From: Selaginella moellendorffii
Taxonomy: Eukaryota > Streptophyta > Lycopodiopsida > Selaginellales > Selaginellaceae
Assembly: GCF_000143415.4 (NCBI RefSeq)
Contig: NW_003314278.1
Location: forward strand, 1,025,694 to 1,089,693
Direction: 5' to 3'
Length of the DNA stretch: 64,000 nucleotides
Shown here: one piece after another, positions 22,001 to 30,732 of the stretch
How positions within the stretch are numbered: the stretch's first letter is position 1
Layout of the letters: each line of letters begins with the position of its first letter
Made by a program: the position numbers and the translations under genes
The notes under the pieces: generated by a model
What the model saw: the letters and a program-made list of their open reading frames with translations, nothing else
Database searches by the model: none
What the model was told of the DNA's origin: nothing

Positions 22001-24387
22001 GCTATTGCGTTGAAGACCCAGCTGAGCATTTCCCATGCTGCACCTGGAGCTTTCTTTGGATTCGAAAGCTCCATAGCCGTCTTCAGTTCCTCAGGCACGG
22101 GTAAATTGACCTCCCTCAGATCAATTCGATCGGCTTTGTTGAACGAAGCTGGGAAGTCACTCCAGTCCCACTCTGCTGCAGGACCAATAACAAGGGCGAC
22201 TGTGAAGATGCGGACATTCGTCGGTATCTTCTTCTTAGCCATTATCCCATGGATCTCCCGCATCTCCTTGCCTTTCAACCGAGCTTTCACCTCGTTCAAG
22301 GCCTTCCAGAACTTGTGATAGGATTCGGAGTCGTAGATCATATAGTGGACTGAAGATTCCACCTCCGCAAGTCCCACCATTAAGTCAATGATGGAGCTGA
22401 CTTTGTCTGCACGAGTGATCTCCTCGTTTGTGAAGTCCATCACACAAAAGATGTTCTTGACCTGCTCATCTCCGCGGGAAACGATGCTCCTCCACCTTTG
22501 ATCCTCATCCGAATTCACGTATACCCGGTAAGGTTCTCGATAGGCCTCTGCTGCGGGGTCGAGCTGTTTCTGAAGCCGGCGGTCGACATCCCTCTTAATG
22601 AAATTTGGATACTGATCCAACTTCTCAGCTTTACTTTTCGTGGCATCCCGCAGCAGATCGATGTACTTGGGGGCCCCCTTCACGTACTCGTCGATCTCTT
22701 CATTTGACAAGTCCAGCTCTTCCATCATCTCTTGCGTGGTGTCGATGCTCACCCTCGCCACGGCCACTTGCTTGAAGATCCAATCCTTCAATAGCGCACG
22801 AGCTCTCAGAGTCGTGCACAAGTCCTCGTATGTCACAATATGGCCGGGAGTCATTTTGGTCTTGTTGAAGACTACCTCACCACGTAGAAGAGCATTAGCC
22901 ACTGTCAGAAGGTCGTCGTCGTCTAGAGACCGCGAGAAACGCAAGGCGTTGAGCTTCAAATCATTGGGCTTCCGGCCGTCCTCCACACCCATTGAGTTTA
23001 GCAACTCCCCGTCATGGTACCTCCTTAGCACATCTACCCATTTGTCAAAAACAACTTTTGTCGCAAGTAGAATGTTATGGATGCTGAGTGTGTCATTGAC
23101 CCCCAGTGTTTTCGAGAGAAGACTCGAGAATTCCTGCAATGGAAATGGCGTGAGGCCACATGCTATGCCACATGCAACGAGGCTTACCTGCCAGGCGCTA
23201 GTTGCTAGTGCACGTCCTTGTCCTGGTTTTTGTAGCTTCTTCAGTTGAACCCAGAGCTTCCGTGTTCGTGCCAATATCTCGTGCAGACCCGATTTGTAGC
23301 ACGTTTCTTGCTTGACATTCTGCGCGTGGGAGATGTATATGATAGATCGGAGGGGCGAGTTGCCTTTTATCAGGCGGACAACTCTTGTCTTGAAGACTTT
23401 CTTCACCTCCTCGCCCACCATAATATCCACAACTATCTGTTGCATCGCCAAGCTAGAATGCTGCCCGGAGACGGCATAGAACCGGATGTTCTGATCGTCC
23501 AACACCTTCCTATTGATCAAGTCTGGAAACCTCGTCTCGCCCTTCATTGTTCGGTAGTAGGGGATCACGTCTGCGATGTCGGGTGTTACTGGACTTGCCA
23601 GCATCTTCTGCTTCAGTTTCTCCACCCACTCATCAGATACTAGCCTGTGGTTGTATTTGCTTTGGATCTCGATACGGCTCACGTCGATTGTATATACTTT
23701 GTTGGAATAGTAACAAGTACTATTATCTGCGACAATTTTTGCTGCCTCTTCTTGCTCTTTCTGCTCTTTGCGGCTCTTCTTTTTGGTGGGTGTAGTGTTC
23801 GAACCTGAGGCAATGGCATCACCGAGTAGCTTCTTTTTTGGAGCAGCAGAGTCGGACGTCGGCTTGAGCTTGACCACCCTTTTCTGCTTCGGGGTAGTTT
23901 CCAGATCGACCCCCTTCCCCTTCGCTTCGCAAACTGGAGGCACTCTCAACGGCTCAATGTTGGAATATAGTTTTTGAACATCGCCGTAGGTGAGGTCCGT
24001 GGATTCCATGTGATCTTCATAGACCCGCAGCGTCTTTGAAATTGTGGGCCTCCTGGACAACCTCTCCCTAGCTCCCTCTAGGAATTCCTCATAGCCGCTG
24101 CCCCCCTCCGGGAAGCCGCTAGGATGTGCAAGGTGGATCTTGAAGGCGGACGCTGTCTCTACCACAAGTGCCAGTCCATATTCTTGCATGGAACTGCATG
24201 GAGTGTCTGTCACTTGGATGAGGATCCCCATGCATTCTTTTCTCCCACCATTTGTGTTGTACAGCATCAGATCCTCGCCTTCCATCCCGAAAGTCCAACT
24301 GGTGAGCTCCTCCCCCTTCTCTGCATCCACATTGACAGTGGCTGGAAGAAGAACGCAATTCCTCGCCTGTTCAGAAATGCACAACAA
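19003..24387 (-). CDS. Multi-exon mosaic protein: ParB-like, methylase-like, acidic tract, FCP1-like HAD
   Basis: Exons consistent in frame on the minus strand: 24,367-23,188; 23,133-21,825; 21,774-21,700; 21,661-21,572; 21,522-21,379; 21,331-20,765; 20,707-20,693 (15 nt); 20,643-20,536; 20,488-19,913; 19,865-19,003. Introns are 38-57 bp with GT-AG ends. Exon 1 holds a ParB-like block (IDVSRIEIQSKYNHRLVSDE ... FYAVSGQHSSLAMQQIV). Exon 2 ends in a methylase-like fold (GKCVVEYNCGGLFFRAALL). The sixth exon listed has a long Asp/Glu tract. The last exon is FCP1/NIF-like (IVFYLNGVL, LQLGVWTSMMRHN, ILIIDDSPIK). The expected catalytic Asp of DLNG is Tyr, and a TAG at 19,549-19,551 sits where family members have Gln. 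First exon(s) upstream of 24,387 are unresolved. Domain calls rest on motif reading. Confidence 0.65.
20024..20120 (-). repeat. Two palindromes inside a coding exon
   Basis: Copies at 20,024-20,045 and 20,099-20,120. The second is a perfect 22-base palindrome with centre GTGATCAC. Both are read in the same frame as AEMACAHTPS and AEMACDHTPS, so the exon tolerates them as a repeated peptide. Confidence 0.85.
21332..21378 (-). other. 47-bp intron consisting largely of a palindrome
   Basis: GTAATGCC...CATTGCAG on the minus strand. The palindrome occupies 21,341-21,362. The reading frame joins correctly across it (KMI to DQGLSER). Confidence 0.8.
21523..21571 (-). other. 49-bp intron with palindrome
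   Basis: GTACAAAT...CCTTGCAG on the minus strand, palindrome at 21,532-21,553. The frame is restored from NRKKG to GDTSSKAKQ. Confidence 0.8.
21662..21699 (-). other. 38-bp intron formed mainly by a palindrome
   Basis: GTAAGGTCAC...TGATTATAG on the minus strand. About 20 of 38 bases are the palindrome (21,673-21,692). The frame continues from QPAQ to DRCEYSD. This is very short for a plant intron. Confidence 0.75.
23134..23187 (-). other. 54-bp stop-free intron with palindrome
   Basis: GTAAGCCT...CATTGCAG on the minus strand, palindrome at 23,145-23,166. The length is a multiple of three and it has no stop, so retention adds 18 residues (VSLVACGIACGLTPFPLQ) without breaking the frame. Confidence 0.75.
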
Positions 24388-24421
24388 TTAGAGCTGACAG
24401 ATGAAAAGCTAGCAGCTGGAA

Positions 24422-24580
24422 ATAACGTGAGGCCACACGCCATTCACCACTGCATCAGATGTCTTGAGGCTGCATCCTAAGATGGCGTGAGGCTACACGC
24501 CATCTGTAACCGGACTGCACTCGAGAGCCCAATCGGTGCATGCCAATGTTGCTACTGAATGGCATGTGGCCTCATGCCAT
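24422..24580. repeat. Three palindrome copies upstream of the first recognised exon
   Basis: Copies at 24,422-24,443, 24,482-24,503 (perfect 8-base arms ATGGCGTG / CACGCCAT) and 24,559-24,580. They lie between a possible 5' splice site (AATG/GTAAGT, near 24,602) and the 3' splice site at 24,368, so they are probably inside a longer first intron. Confidence 0.8.
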
Positions 24581-24834
24581 TTTCTACTTGGTTTAAAAGA
24601 CTTACCATTTGAAGCCGAATGGAGGCCGTGACAATCGAGGCCGGACTCGCTGGCGAATGTGCACTGTGTGTGCAGCGGATCGTAGCAGCAAGGCTACTCT
24701 GCCACTTACAGTTGGAGAGTGGTGCTGAAATCTCCCGGGACGCCAAGTGGGCTGCGTGTGGGTGGTGGAGTGGGCGGCGGAGTTGGCGGCGAAGTTACAA
24801 ACTGGGTGTGTCTTGAAGTGGACGCCGATGCACA

Positions 24835-25015
24835 CGAGCGCGATGCGAGCGCGAGTGTGATGCAAGCGCGAGTGGATGCCGATGCACACGAGAAACCTGT
24901 AGAGAAGTGAGCGTGATCGCGAGTGGGAGCGCGATGCGAGCGGGAGCGCGAGTGTGATGCGAGCGCGAGCGCGAGTGTGCGAGCGCGAGTATAAAGCAAA
25001 ATGCAAAACCTAACC
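24835..25015. repeat. GCGAGC-rich simple repeat, leader side of the left gene
   Basis: Interleaved GCGAGCGCGAGTGTGATGC units. A matching GCGAGC-rich block lies at 27,060-27,235 on the side of the right gene. The two blocks face each other across the divergent spacer and may be promoter or leader sequence. Minus-strand open stretches here are Arg/Ser/His-rich low complexity and are not called genes. Confidence 0.6.
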
Positions 25016-25319
25016 TCACACGCGCGAAATGTCACAACGGTTGGTAATCCCGCCACGTCATCATTCCTCGGACTTGGGCGCCACCATTAATTTCTGGATT
25101 GCCGCGCGCATGCAAGCACGCAAAATCCAAAAGAAATCCGCAACGTCATCATTCCTCGGACTGCATGCACGCGAAATCCAAAAGAAAGATCATGATTGGG
25201 ATATCATTTAATACCCTCGCTATATTTATACCATGCATGATTGGATATTCCAAAGCATCTTGTATTTCCAAAAATGGCAGATGTTCAGCTAAATAAAGAA
25301 ATTCTATCTGTTTCTATTT

Positions 25320-26710
25320 TTCTCTCAAATCAATATTATAGCGTGTGGGCTCATGCAATTTTGAACCAAAGAAACCCAAAAAACGTTGGACCCAAAATAT
25401 TTTGAAAAAACCCAAAAAACCCTAAACATTTTAAACCCAAAAATCCAGGCGTCCTGTGGCGTTATTCCTTCAATGGCGTGTGGGCGCATGCCATTTTCAG
25501 GGCCAAATGCTGAATGGAGAAAAATTCCCTTTCAGTGCAAATGCTGCAAGAGGCAGATGCCGAGCACAAAGGACTGTAACTACCTCACATGACACAGATA
25601 AACTTTTCTCTATTTGGCAAAGATAAACTTTATAGCGTGTGGGCTCCTGCAATTTTGAACCCAAAAAATGCACCAAAAAATTCTCGGCGTCATCTGGCAT
25701 TATCTCTTGAATGGCATGGGGCCGCATGCCATTTTCAGGGGCACATAGGAGTATATTCCTAGGATATTCTGACACACGCGAGATTTTTTTGAGTTTTCTG
25801 GAGATCCAACCGTTAGATCGCAACTAAATTTTACAGAATGGTATACAATGTCTTTCTTGATGACCCTGCAAAGAAGCATCTCGATCGGACACCACATGAG
25901 ACCACACGAGCCTTACAATGTTTCAGGGGCATTTGCCATAGATCCGACCGTTATTTTGCTCCAAGATTTTACAGTTTGGTGTGCATTGACCTTTCCATCG
26001 AAAATGCAAAGGGACATCACAATCAGATGCGGGATCACAAGAAACTAACTTCACTAACTCTGGTTTCACCAAGATCTACGTAAGGAGTTATGAAATGAAA
26101 GGACCCTCTCTATTGAAATGTGTTTATGGTCCTAGGGGCATTGTGACATATCAAAGGATTTTGCATCAAGTTCTGTATTTGCATGTTTATCAAGCTACTG
26201 AATTGCTAAACCCTAAACCCTAAACCCTAAACATGTGGCAAATGCTGCGTGAAGAAAGATGCCCTTTCTGGGCAAATGCTGTAAGAGGCAGATGCCGAGC
26301 AGATGTATCTCAGGCTAGCGAAGGGGACAAACGAAAGCTAGCTATAAACATGACGGGATGCAAATAGATTACTAGGCTGGTCCTACGAAAATCAAAAACC
26401 ATAATTGAAAACATTGAAAATGCAAAAAGAAAGGTTTATAATATTTTTGAATTTTAGGCAACCAAAGGAATGTAAGTAGGGCATGTGTTTGTAAGTTTAA
26501 AAATGCCTCAACCACTTAAATTCCCAAGTAAATAAAGCTGTTTCTATTTTTGGTACAGGTAAACTTTATAGCGTGTGGGCTCATGCAATTTTGAACCCAA
26601 AAATGCACCAAAAAATGCTCGACTAGCATTATTCTTTGAATGGCGTGTGGCCTTATGTCGAGCATTATTCTTTGAATGGCATGTGGCCTTATATTGCCAT
26701 AAATGGACGT
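25320..26710. repeat. Compound repeats in the divergent spacer
   Basis: A larger unit occurs three times at about 25,325, 25,622 and 26,558. Each has a degenerate palindrome (ATAGCGTGTGGGCTCATGC), then TTTTGAACCMAAAAA, a spacer, and a good palindrome (25,473-25,494; 25,711-25,732; 26,640 and 26,676-26,700). GCAAATGCTG...AGAGGCAGATGCCGAGC also recurs at 25,537 and 26,271. No gene is supported in 25,020-26,980. Confidence 0.7.
26208..26232. repeat. Interstitial telomere-like AAACCCT repeat
   Basis: Three and a half units of AAACCCT, the plant telomere repeat (TTTAGGG on the other strand). In plant promoters short runs are known as telo boxes. It lies mid-spacer between the divergent genes. Confidence 0.85.
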
Positions 26711-27127
26711 ACACACACAGCATAATTATTCCTTTACACGGCGAATAATCTTGGCGCGAATCGCTGACATGGCATGGCAAAGTTCGAATCACTGACATGG
26801 CACAGCTGGATCGAGGCAAGGACATGATGTGACAAAGTTCAACCTCCGACAGCAAAGTCTAGAAGCTACTCAGTTTGAAATTTGTCAGAGGAATCATAAG
26901 ATCTGGTTTGTCAGAGGATTTGATGTGACGTTCAAGCGTGTGTTATTTTTGAATTCTCGAACTCATTCCTAGGTCTATCATTTTTGTGTGCCGTGTTCTT
27001 GGTTCCGCTGAGCGCAGTGAGCGCTGCTTGTGTAAGCGGCGTTGTGGGCTGTGGTTTATGCGTCTACGAGCGGTTGCGGCATTGCGAGCGCCATTGCGAG
27101 CGGCAGTTTATGCGAGTGGCAGTTTGT

Positions 27128-27228
27128 GCGAGCGGCGCTACGAGCAGTTGCGGTGTTGCGAGCGGCGCTACGAGCAGTTGCGGTGTTGCGAGCGGCGCTA
27201 CGAGTAGTTGCGGTGTTGCGAGCGGCAC
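27128..27228 (+). repeat. 30-bp tandem repeat, three copies
   Basis: Units at 27,128-27,157, 27,158-27,187 and 27,188-27,217, then a partial unit. Each starts GCGAGCGGCGCTACGAGC. The repeat is in the leader region of the right gene. Confidence 0.85.
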
Positions 27229-27320
27229 TGTCTTTGGTGTGGCTACCGCTTCCTCTTGATATTCGGCACTTGTGCTTCCTGGTATGTTCACCATGGAATG
27301 GCTTAGGACCACATTTAGAA

Positions 27321-27510
27321 ATGGCATGAGGCCACATGCCATCTTGGGCCCTTGCAATTTCATGGCTAGCGTATTGTCATGTATGTTTTTACTTGCCTGC
27401 AGCTGTGTGTATATCAAGATGGCATGAGGCCTCATGCCAATTTTGTGAATGCGAAATTTCACGTGGGTGTCAATAGCATGTTTGAATAATGGCATGTGGC
27501 CTCATGCTAT
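27321..27510. repeat. Three palindrome copies before the right gene
   Basis: Copies at 27,321-27,342, 27,419-27,440 (a 20-base perfect palindrome centred on GAGGCCTC) and 27,489-27,510. They lie in the likely 5' intron that ends at CACTTTCAG just before the first ATG at 27,593. Confidence 0.85.
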
Positions 27511-27592
27511 TGAGGTTGTTTGGTATGTTATGATTTAGGCCATTCTCCAATCATTTTTTGTATGGTCTTAACTTCTTTTCTGCACTTTCAGA

Positions 27593-28198
27593 ATGGCCTT
27601 CAGGGTTGGGGAAAAGGTTTACATTTTGAATGGTGGGAAGAGAGTTGCAAAAGGGACCCTTGTGTCTATGGATCGGAACTTTGTTGTACACTGTCAAAGG
27701 CTTGGGGAAGGCAATGCTGCTGTATCAGTAGAGACTGTCTTCGATGGGAATGTGGTCGCTATTGAACGAGGAGAGATGGTCGTCGGGGTAAATGTTGTTG
27801 TTGCCTTGAAAAATCTTCAGAAGAAAGCAGATGTTGGGGACAGCGCAAGTGCGACGCATGTTCCCTCCGTGGATCTTAAGAACCGTGCTACATGGATTCA
27901 GGAAAAAGTGTTTCTAAACAACCCCGAGGGGGAGGTGGTAGCTGAGGGCTTAGCCACAGTTGTCGATCCAAGAGATGCGGTTGCTAATCAAGAATTGGGC
28001 TGGGATGATATTGGAGTTGCGATTTTAGAGGTTGTTGACACAGAAGAAAACAGTCTGACTATTAGAAGCATTGTGCGGTGGAAATTGAGGCACTTAGTGT
28101 TTGAGAATGTGAAGGATTCACAATCAAACACCACTACAACTGATGACAGAACATCTCTTCATGGGAAAAGAAAGTACACCTTCCTAAAGCGCAGCTAA
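27593..28198 (+). CDS. Small element-encoded protein, unrecognised (201 aa)
   Basis: An open frame of 201 codons. The start is the first ATG directly after a 3' splice site (TGCACTTTCAG/A). It reads as two related halves: VAKGTLVSMD...VHCQRLGEGNAAVSVE and VVAEGLATVVDPRDAVANQ...LGWDDIGVAILEVVD, so it may contain an internal duplication. This layout loosely recalls small transposon-associated domains of plants; I cannot name one with confidence. A decayed homologue lies at 12,158-12,800, so it belongs to the element, not the host. It is followed after 33 bp by the transposase frame. Confidence 0.7.
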   Translation: MAFRVGEKVYILNGGKRVAKGTLVSMDRNFVVHCQRLGEGNAAVSVETVFDGNVVAIERGEMVVGVNVVVALKNLQKKADVGDSASATHVPSVDLKNRATWIQEKVFLNNPEGEVVAEGLATVVDPRDAVANQELGWDDIGVAILEVVDTEENSLTIRSIVRWKLRHLVFENVKDSQSNTTTTDDRTSLHGKRKYTFLKRS

Positions 28199-28231
28199 AG
28201 GGATCTGAGCAACGAACCGAAAAGGCAGAAA

Positions 28232-30385
28232 ATGGCGATGGAGGTTCGAATGGTCTCGACAGTTGCTTGTTGCAAGAGGAGGTGCTGTCAACATGCTGAT
28301 TGGGATGCTATTGAAGAGGAGAGAGCAAGATACAAGACATTGTCCTGGAAGGCAGCTCGCAATTTTGTGTATGAGGCATTACGGTCATCTGTTGATGCTT
28401 CAGAACATCAGGTGGGGGGCATGGTCTTCCAGAGGGGTTTGGTCTGCATGAAGGCATGGAGAATCATTTATGGAGTCCCTCGAACCACATTCTACAGAAT
28501 CAAAACTGAGTTCGAGGAACAAAGGGTTCAACAGGCAGTCCATGGGAACGACGGTACGCACAAAACCAGGGGTCATGTTGTATATGGAGAGGCAATCTTC
28601 AAGAGGTTTGTCGAGACATGTAGCGAGCAGCAACCACATAAAACCCGCCTCTTGGAAGATGGAACACGAGACACCCAACGAGTTCTCCCTTCCATGTATA
28701 CCAAGGGGGCCATATTGGAAGATGTGAATCGGGAACTCCAGAGTAATGGCTACAGGAAGCTGAGCCAATCTAGATTTAGTAGATTGTGGAGCAACAGGTT
28801 CAGGGATGTGAGTATAGGAAAGTACTCCAGCTTTTCAAAGTGTGACGAGTGCACTGCTATCAAAATGGCTTTGTCGAAGAATTCTTGCAGCGCTCAAGAG
28901 CGAGAGACGTTGGTTAGAAGGCGGCTCGACCACAACATCGAGCAGAGAAGCTGCAGGACTGCATATTATCATAACAGGATTCTCTCCATGGAGAGACCTG
29001 ACTCTTACCTCTGCATCATCCACGACAAAATGGACCAGAAAAAGACGTGCTTACCTCGACTCAATCCTGGCCCCAAGGCAATCTCTTCATCCATGCAGCT
29101 GCCTGTGTCTCTGTTTGGCATAATCGCTCATGGGCATGGTGCCCAGAACTATGGGAACTTCTTTGTACCTCTATGGGGTGGCGGGGGTGCAAACATGATG
29201 ATTGCGTCCCTAGCAAAACACTTAAGGTCTCTGCAAAGTGCGCAGACTGAGCTGAACGGCCAACCCTTGCATAAGGCCCTTGTCGATCGAACCCCATACA
29301 GGGTTCAGCTGGAGGAGGAGCAAAGGCTTGCAGTATCGCGTGGGGCCCCATGCCATCCCAGTGAATATGTTGGCCGTCAGATTGTAGGGTTATCACGTGA
29401 GGCCTCATGCCATTCCGACGAGGCTGGTCGCCCGGTGAATGCACAGCCTCATCCAAACGAAGCAGAATCTCAAGGAAGTTCTTGCGGCCGATGTGGCCTT
29501 CCACCCCATCTTCTGCTCCAAATAGACAATGCTGGCAGTGAGAACAAAAACATGTACGTCTTCGCGTACTTGGCAATGCTTGTTGCCAAAGGCATATTTG
29601 AAACGGTTACACTTGGCTTTCTCATGGTTGGGCACACTCATGAAGACGTCGATGCCATGTTCAGTCACCTGGCAGAGTCCCTCCGGCGATCCAATGTCCT
29701 CACCCTCCCACAACTCTACGATGAATTCCAAAATTGCATCAAAGGTACTGTTGAAGCTGCACTTCTGACAGAGGTTCCAGACTTTAAGGGGTTTGTAAGA
29801 GGCTACATCAGGGACGGATCCGAAACGCTGATTGGCCACTCCAAGCCTCTTCAGTTTCATTTCAGCATGTGTGACGGTGCTCCAGTGATGAGGTACAAGA
29901 TGAGAGAATGGGACACAGTGTGGCTGCCAGTGGATGGCATTGAACTCTTCAAGAGAGATCCCATAACTGGGGAACCTATGATTCCTCAGGGTTCCCCACG
30001 GCCGATGCACCCGGATGGACTCAAAGACCAAGAAAGTATAGTGGCCGGGATTAGACAGCATATTGCCTTCTGGAAGAGGGGGTTGGTGTTTGGTGGAGAA
30101 TCCTATTTTCAGAGGTGCAAGCCTTTGCTCGAATACTGGGAGAAGATTATATCTGCTATCCAAAATGGGCCGGTTGTATATGAAGAATTGGAAGAGTCCT
30201 TTTGGCCAGAACCCAGAGCACCAGATAGTAGCGGAACAATGTCCTCTGGAAATGCAGTGACAGATAACGATGTTGAGGATCACTATTGTGGGCCGAGGAA
30301 CAAGAAGCCGGATTCAGCATTCAATCCAGTACAGGTCTGCAAAGGAACAGTCTGCTTGTCAGACCCAGTAATAAAAAACAAATGA
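28232..30385 (+). CDS. DDE-type transposase candidate (DUF7869-like, 717 aa)
   Basis: Open for 717 codons from ATG 28,232. Residues about 70-95 (AWRIIYGVPRTTFYRIKTEF) could be a helix-turn-helix. FSKCDECTAIK (about 203) is a Cys pair common in this family. The RNase H-fold signature follows: CIIHDKMDQKKTCLPR (about 260, first Asp), LLLQIDNAGSENKNMYVFAY (about 427, second Asp) and LMVGHTHEDVDAMFSHL (about 466, acidic cluster). I recall this D/DN/HTHxDxD pattern from DUF7869-type proteins of animals, oomycetes and bryophytes; a transposase role is inference from the TIRs. Two palindromes lie within the coding region (29,335-29,356; 29,392-29,413). The frame stops at 30,383 just after a slippery site. 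Confidence 0.75.
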   Translation: MAMEVRMVSTVACCKRRCCQHADWDAIEEERARYKTLSWKAARNFVYEALRSSVDASEHQVGGMVFQRGLVCMKAWRIIYGVPRTTFYRIKTEFEEQRVQQAVHGNDGTHKTRGHVVYGEAIFKRFVETCSEQQPHKTRLLEDGTRDTQRVLPSMYTKGAILEDVNRELQSNGYRKLSQSRFSRLWSNRFRDVSIGKYSSFSKCDECTAIKMALSKNSCSAQERETLVRRRLDHNIEQRSCRTAYYHNRILSMERPDSYLCIIHDKMDQKKTCLPRLNPGPKAISSSMQLPVSLFGIIAHGHGAQNYGNFFVPLWGGGGANMMIASLAKHLRSLQSAQTELNGQPLHKALVDRTPYRVQLEEEQRLAVSRGAPCHPSEYVGRQIVGLSREASCHSDEAGRPVNAQPHPNEAESQGSSCGRCGLPPHLLLQIDNAGSENKNMYVFAYLAMLVAKGIFETVTLGFLMVGHTHEDVDAMFSHLAESLRRSNVLTLPQLYDEFQNCIKGTVEAALLTEVPDFKGFVRGYIRDGSETLIGHSKPLQFHFSMCDGAPVMRYKMREWDTVWLPVDGIELFKRDPITGEPMIPQGSPRPMHPDGLKDQESIVAGIRQHIAFWKRGLVFGGESYFQRCKPLLEYWEKIISAIQNGPVVYEELEESFWPEPRAPDSSGTMSSGNAVTDNDVEDHYCGPRNKKPDSAFNPVQVCKGTVCLSDPVIKNK
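29335..29413 (+). repeat. Two palindromes inside the transposase frame
   Basis: Copies at 29,335-29,356 and 29,392-29,413, read as SRGAPCHPSE and SREASCHSDE. They fall in a variable linker between the first and second catalytic blocks, so insertion there would be tolerated. Confidence 0.85.
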
Positions 30386-30660
30386 TATGGGTGGGGCGCT
30401 GCATCACTGATGCAGAGGAGGACGCGAAAACTAACTCCTTCAATGTAACTGTGGAGTGGTTCAAGCCAAGTTCCGGATATACGAACAATTGCCTAGAAAA
30501 GAGATGGGTGCTGAATCCAAGGGATCCCAGCATGAGCATATCGGTGGATAATGTTGTGCATGGTTGGATGCGGAAGCAGAGTGCCACCATCACCTTGCCA
30601 GACCATGCAAGAGATGCAGCAAGAGCATTCATAACCCGGGTTCAAGGTGAGATTCATTAA
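30286..30660 (+). CDS. Overlapping -1 frame: C-terminal domain of the transposase
   Basis: This frame overlaps the 717-codon frame by 100 nt and lies in its -1 frame. The useful part starts after the slippery site, with QMIWVGRCITDAEEDAKTN, NVTVEWFKPSSGYTN and KRWVLNPRDPSMSI, ending at 30,660. The sequence before the shift (NPVQVCKGTVCLSDPVI) and after it look like one small beta-rich domain, reminiscent of chromatin-reader folds. They would therefore be joined by frameshifting, or were joined before a mutation. It is not expected to be translated from its own start. Confidence 0.6.
   Translation: MWAEEQEAGFSIQSSTGLQRNSLLVRPSNKKQMIWVGRCITDAEEDAKTNSFNVTVEWFKPSSGYTNNCLEKRWVLNPRDPSMSISVDNVVHGWMRKQSATITLPDHARDAARAFITRVQGEIH
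30373..30379 (+). promoter_or_regulatory. A AAA AAC slippery heptamer
   Basis: The zero-frame codons are ATA AAA AAC AAA TGA, with the stop at 30,383-30,385. A AAA AAC is the classical -1 slippery heptamer in the correct phase, and slippage enters exactly the frame that stays open to 30,660. I did not find a clear stimulatory pseudoknot by eye downstream. Confidence 0.6.
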
Positions 30661-30732
30661 TATTCCTTTACTAAGTTTCTAATGTATTTTATTTCAAGGT
30701 GAACAATCCGAATCTGAATCAGAGGAGGCGTG

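Noticed and set aside
24602-25056. Arg/Ser/His-rich minus-strand frames upstream of the mosaic gene
   Set aside because: They follow the GCGAGC simple repeat in several frames at once, so they are composition artefacts; only a short first exon near 24,604 is plausible.
26208-26232. Chromosome end or telomere fusion
   Set aside because: Only three and a half AAACCCT units within an element spacer; a telo-box-like motif is the simpler reading.
25320-26710. CRISPR-like array of palindromic repeats
   Set aside because: Spacing is irregular, copies are imperfect, no cas genes are present, and the host is eukaryotic.
26984-27259. Cys/Gly/Ala-rich 91-codon plus-strand frame
   Set aside because: Translation of the 30-bp tandem repeat, open in three frames; probably leader sequence.
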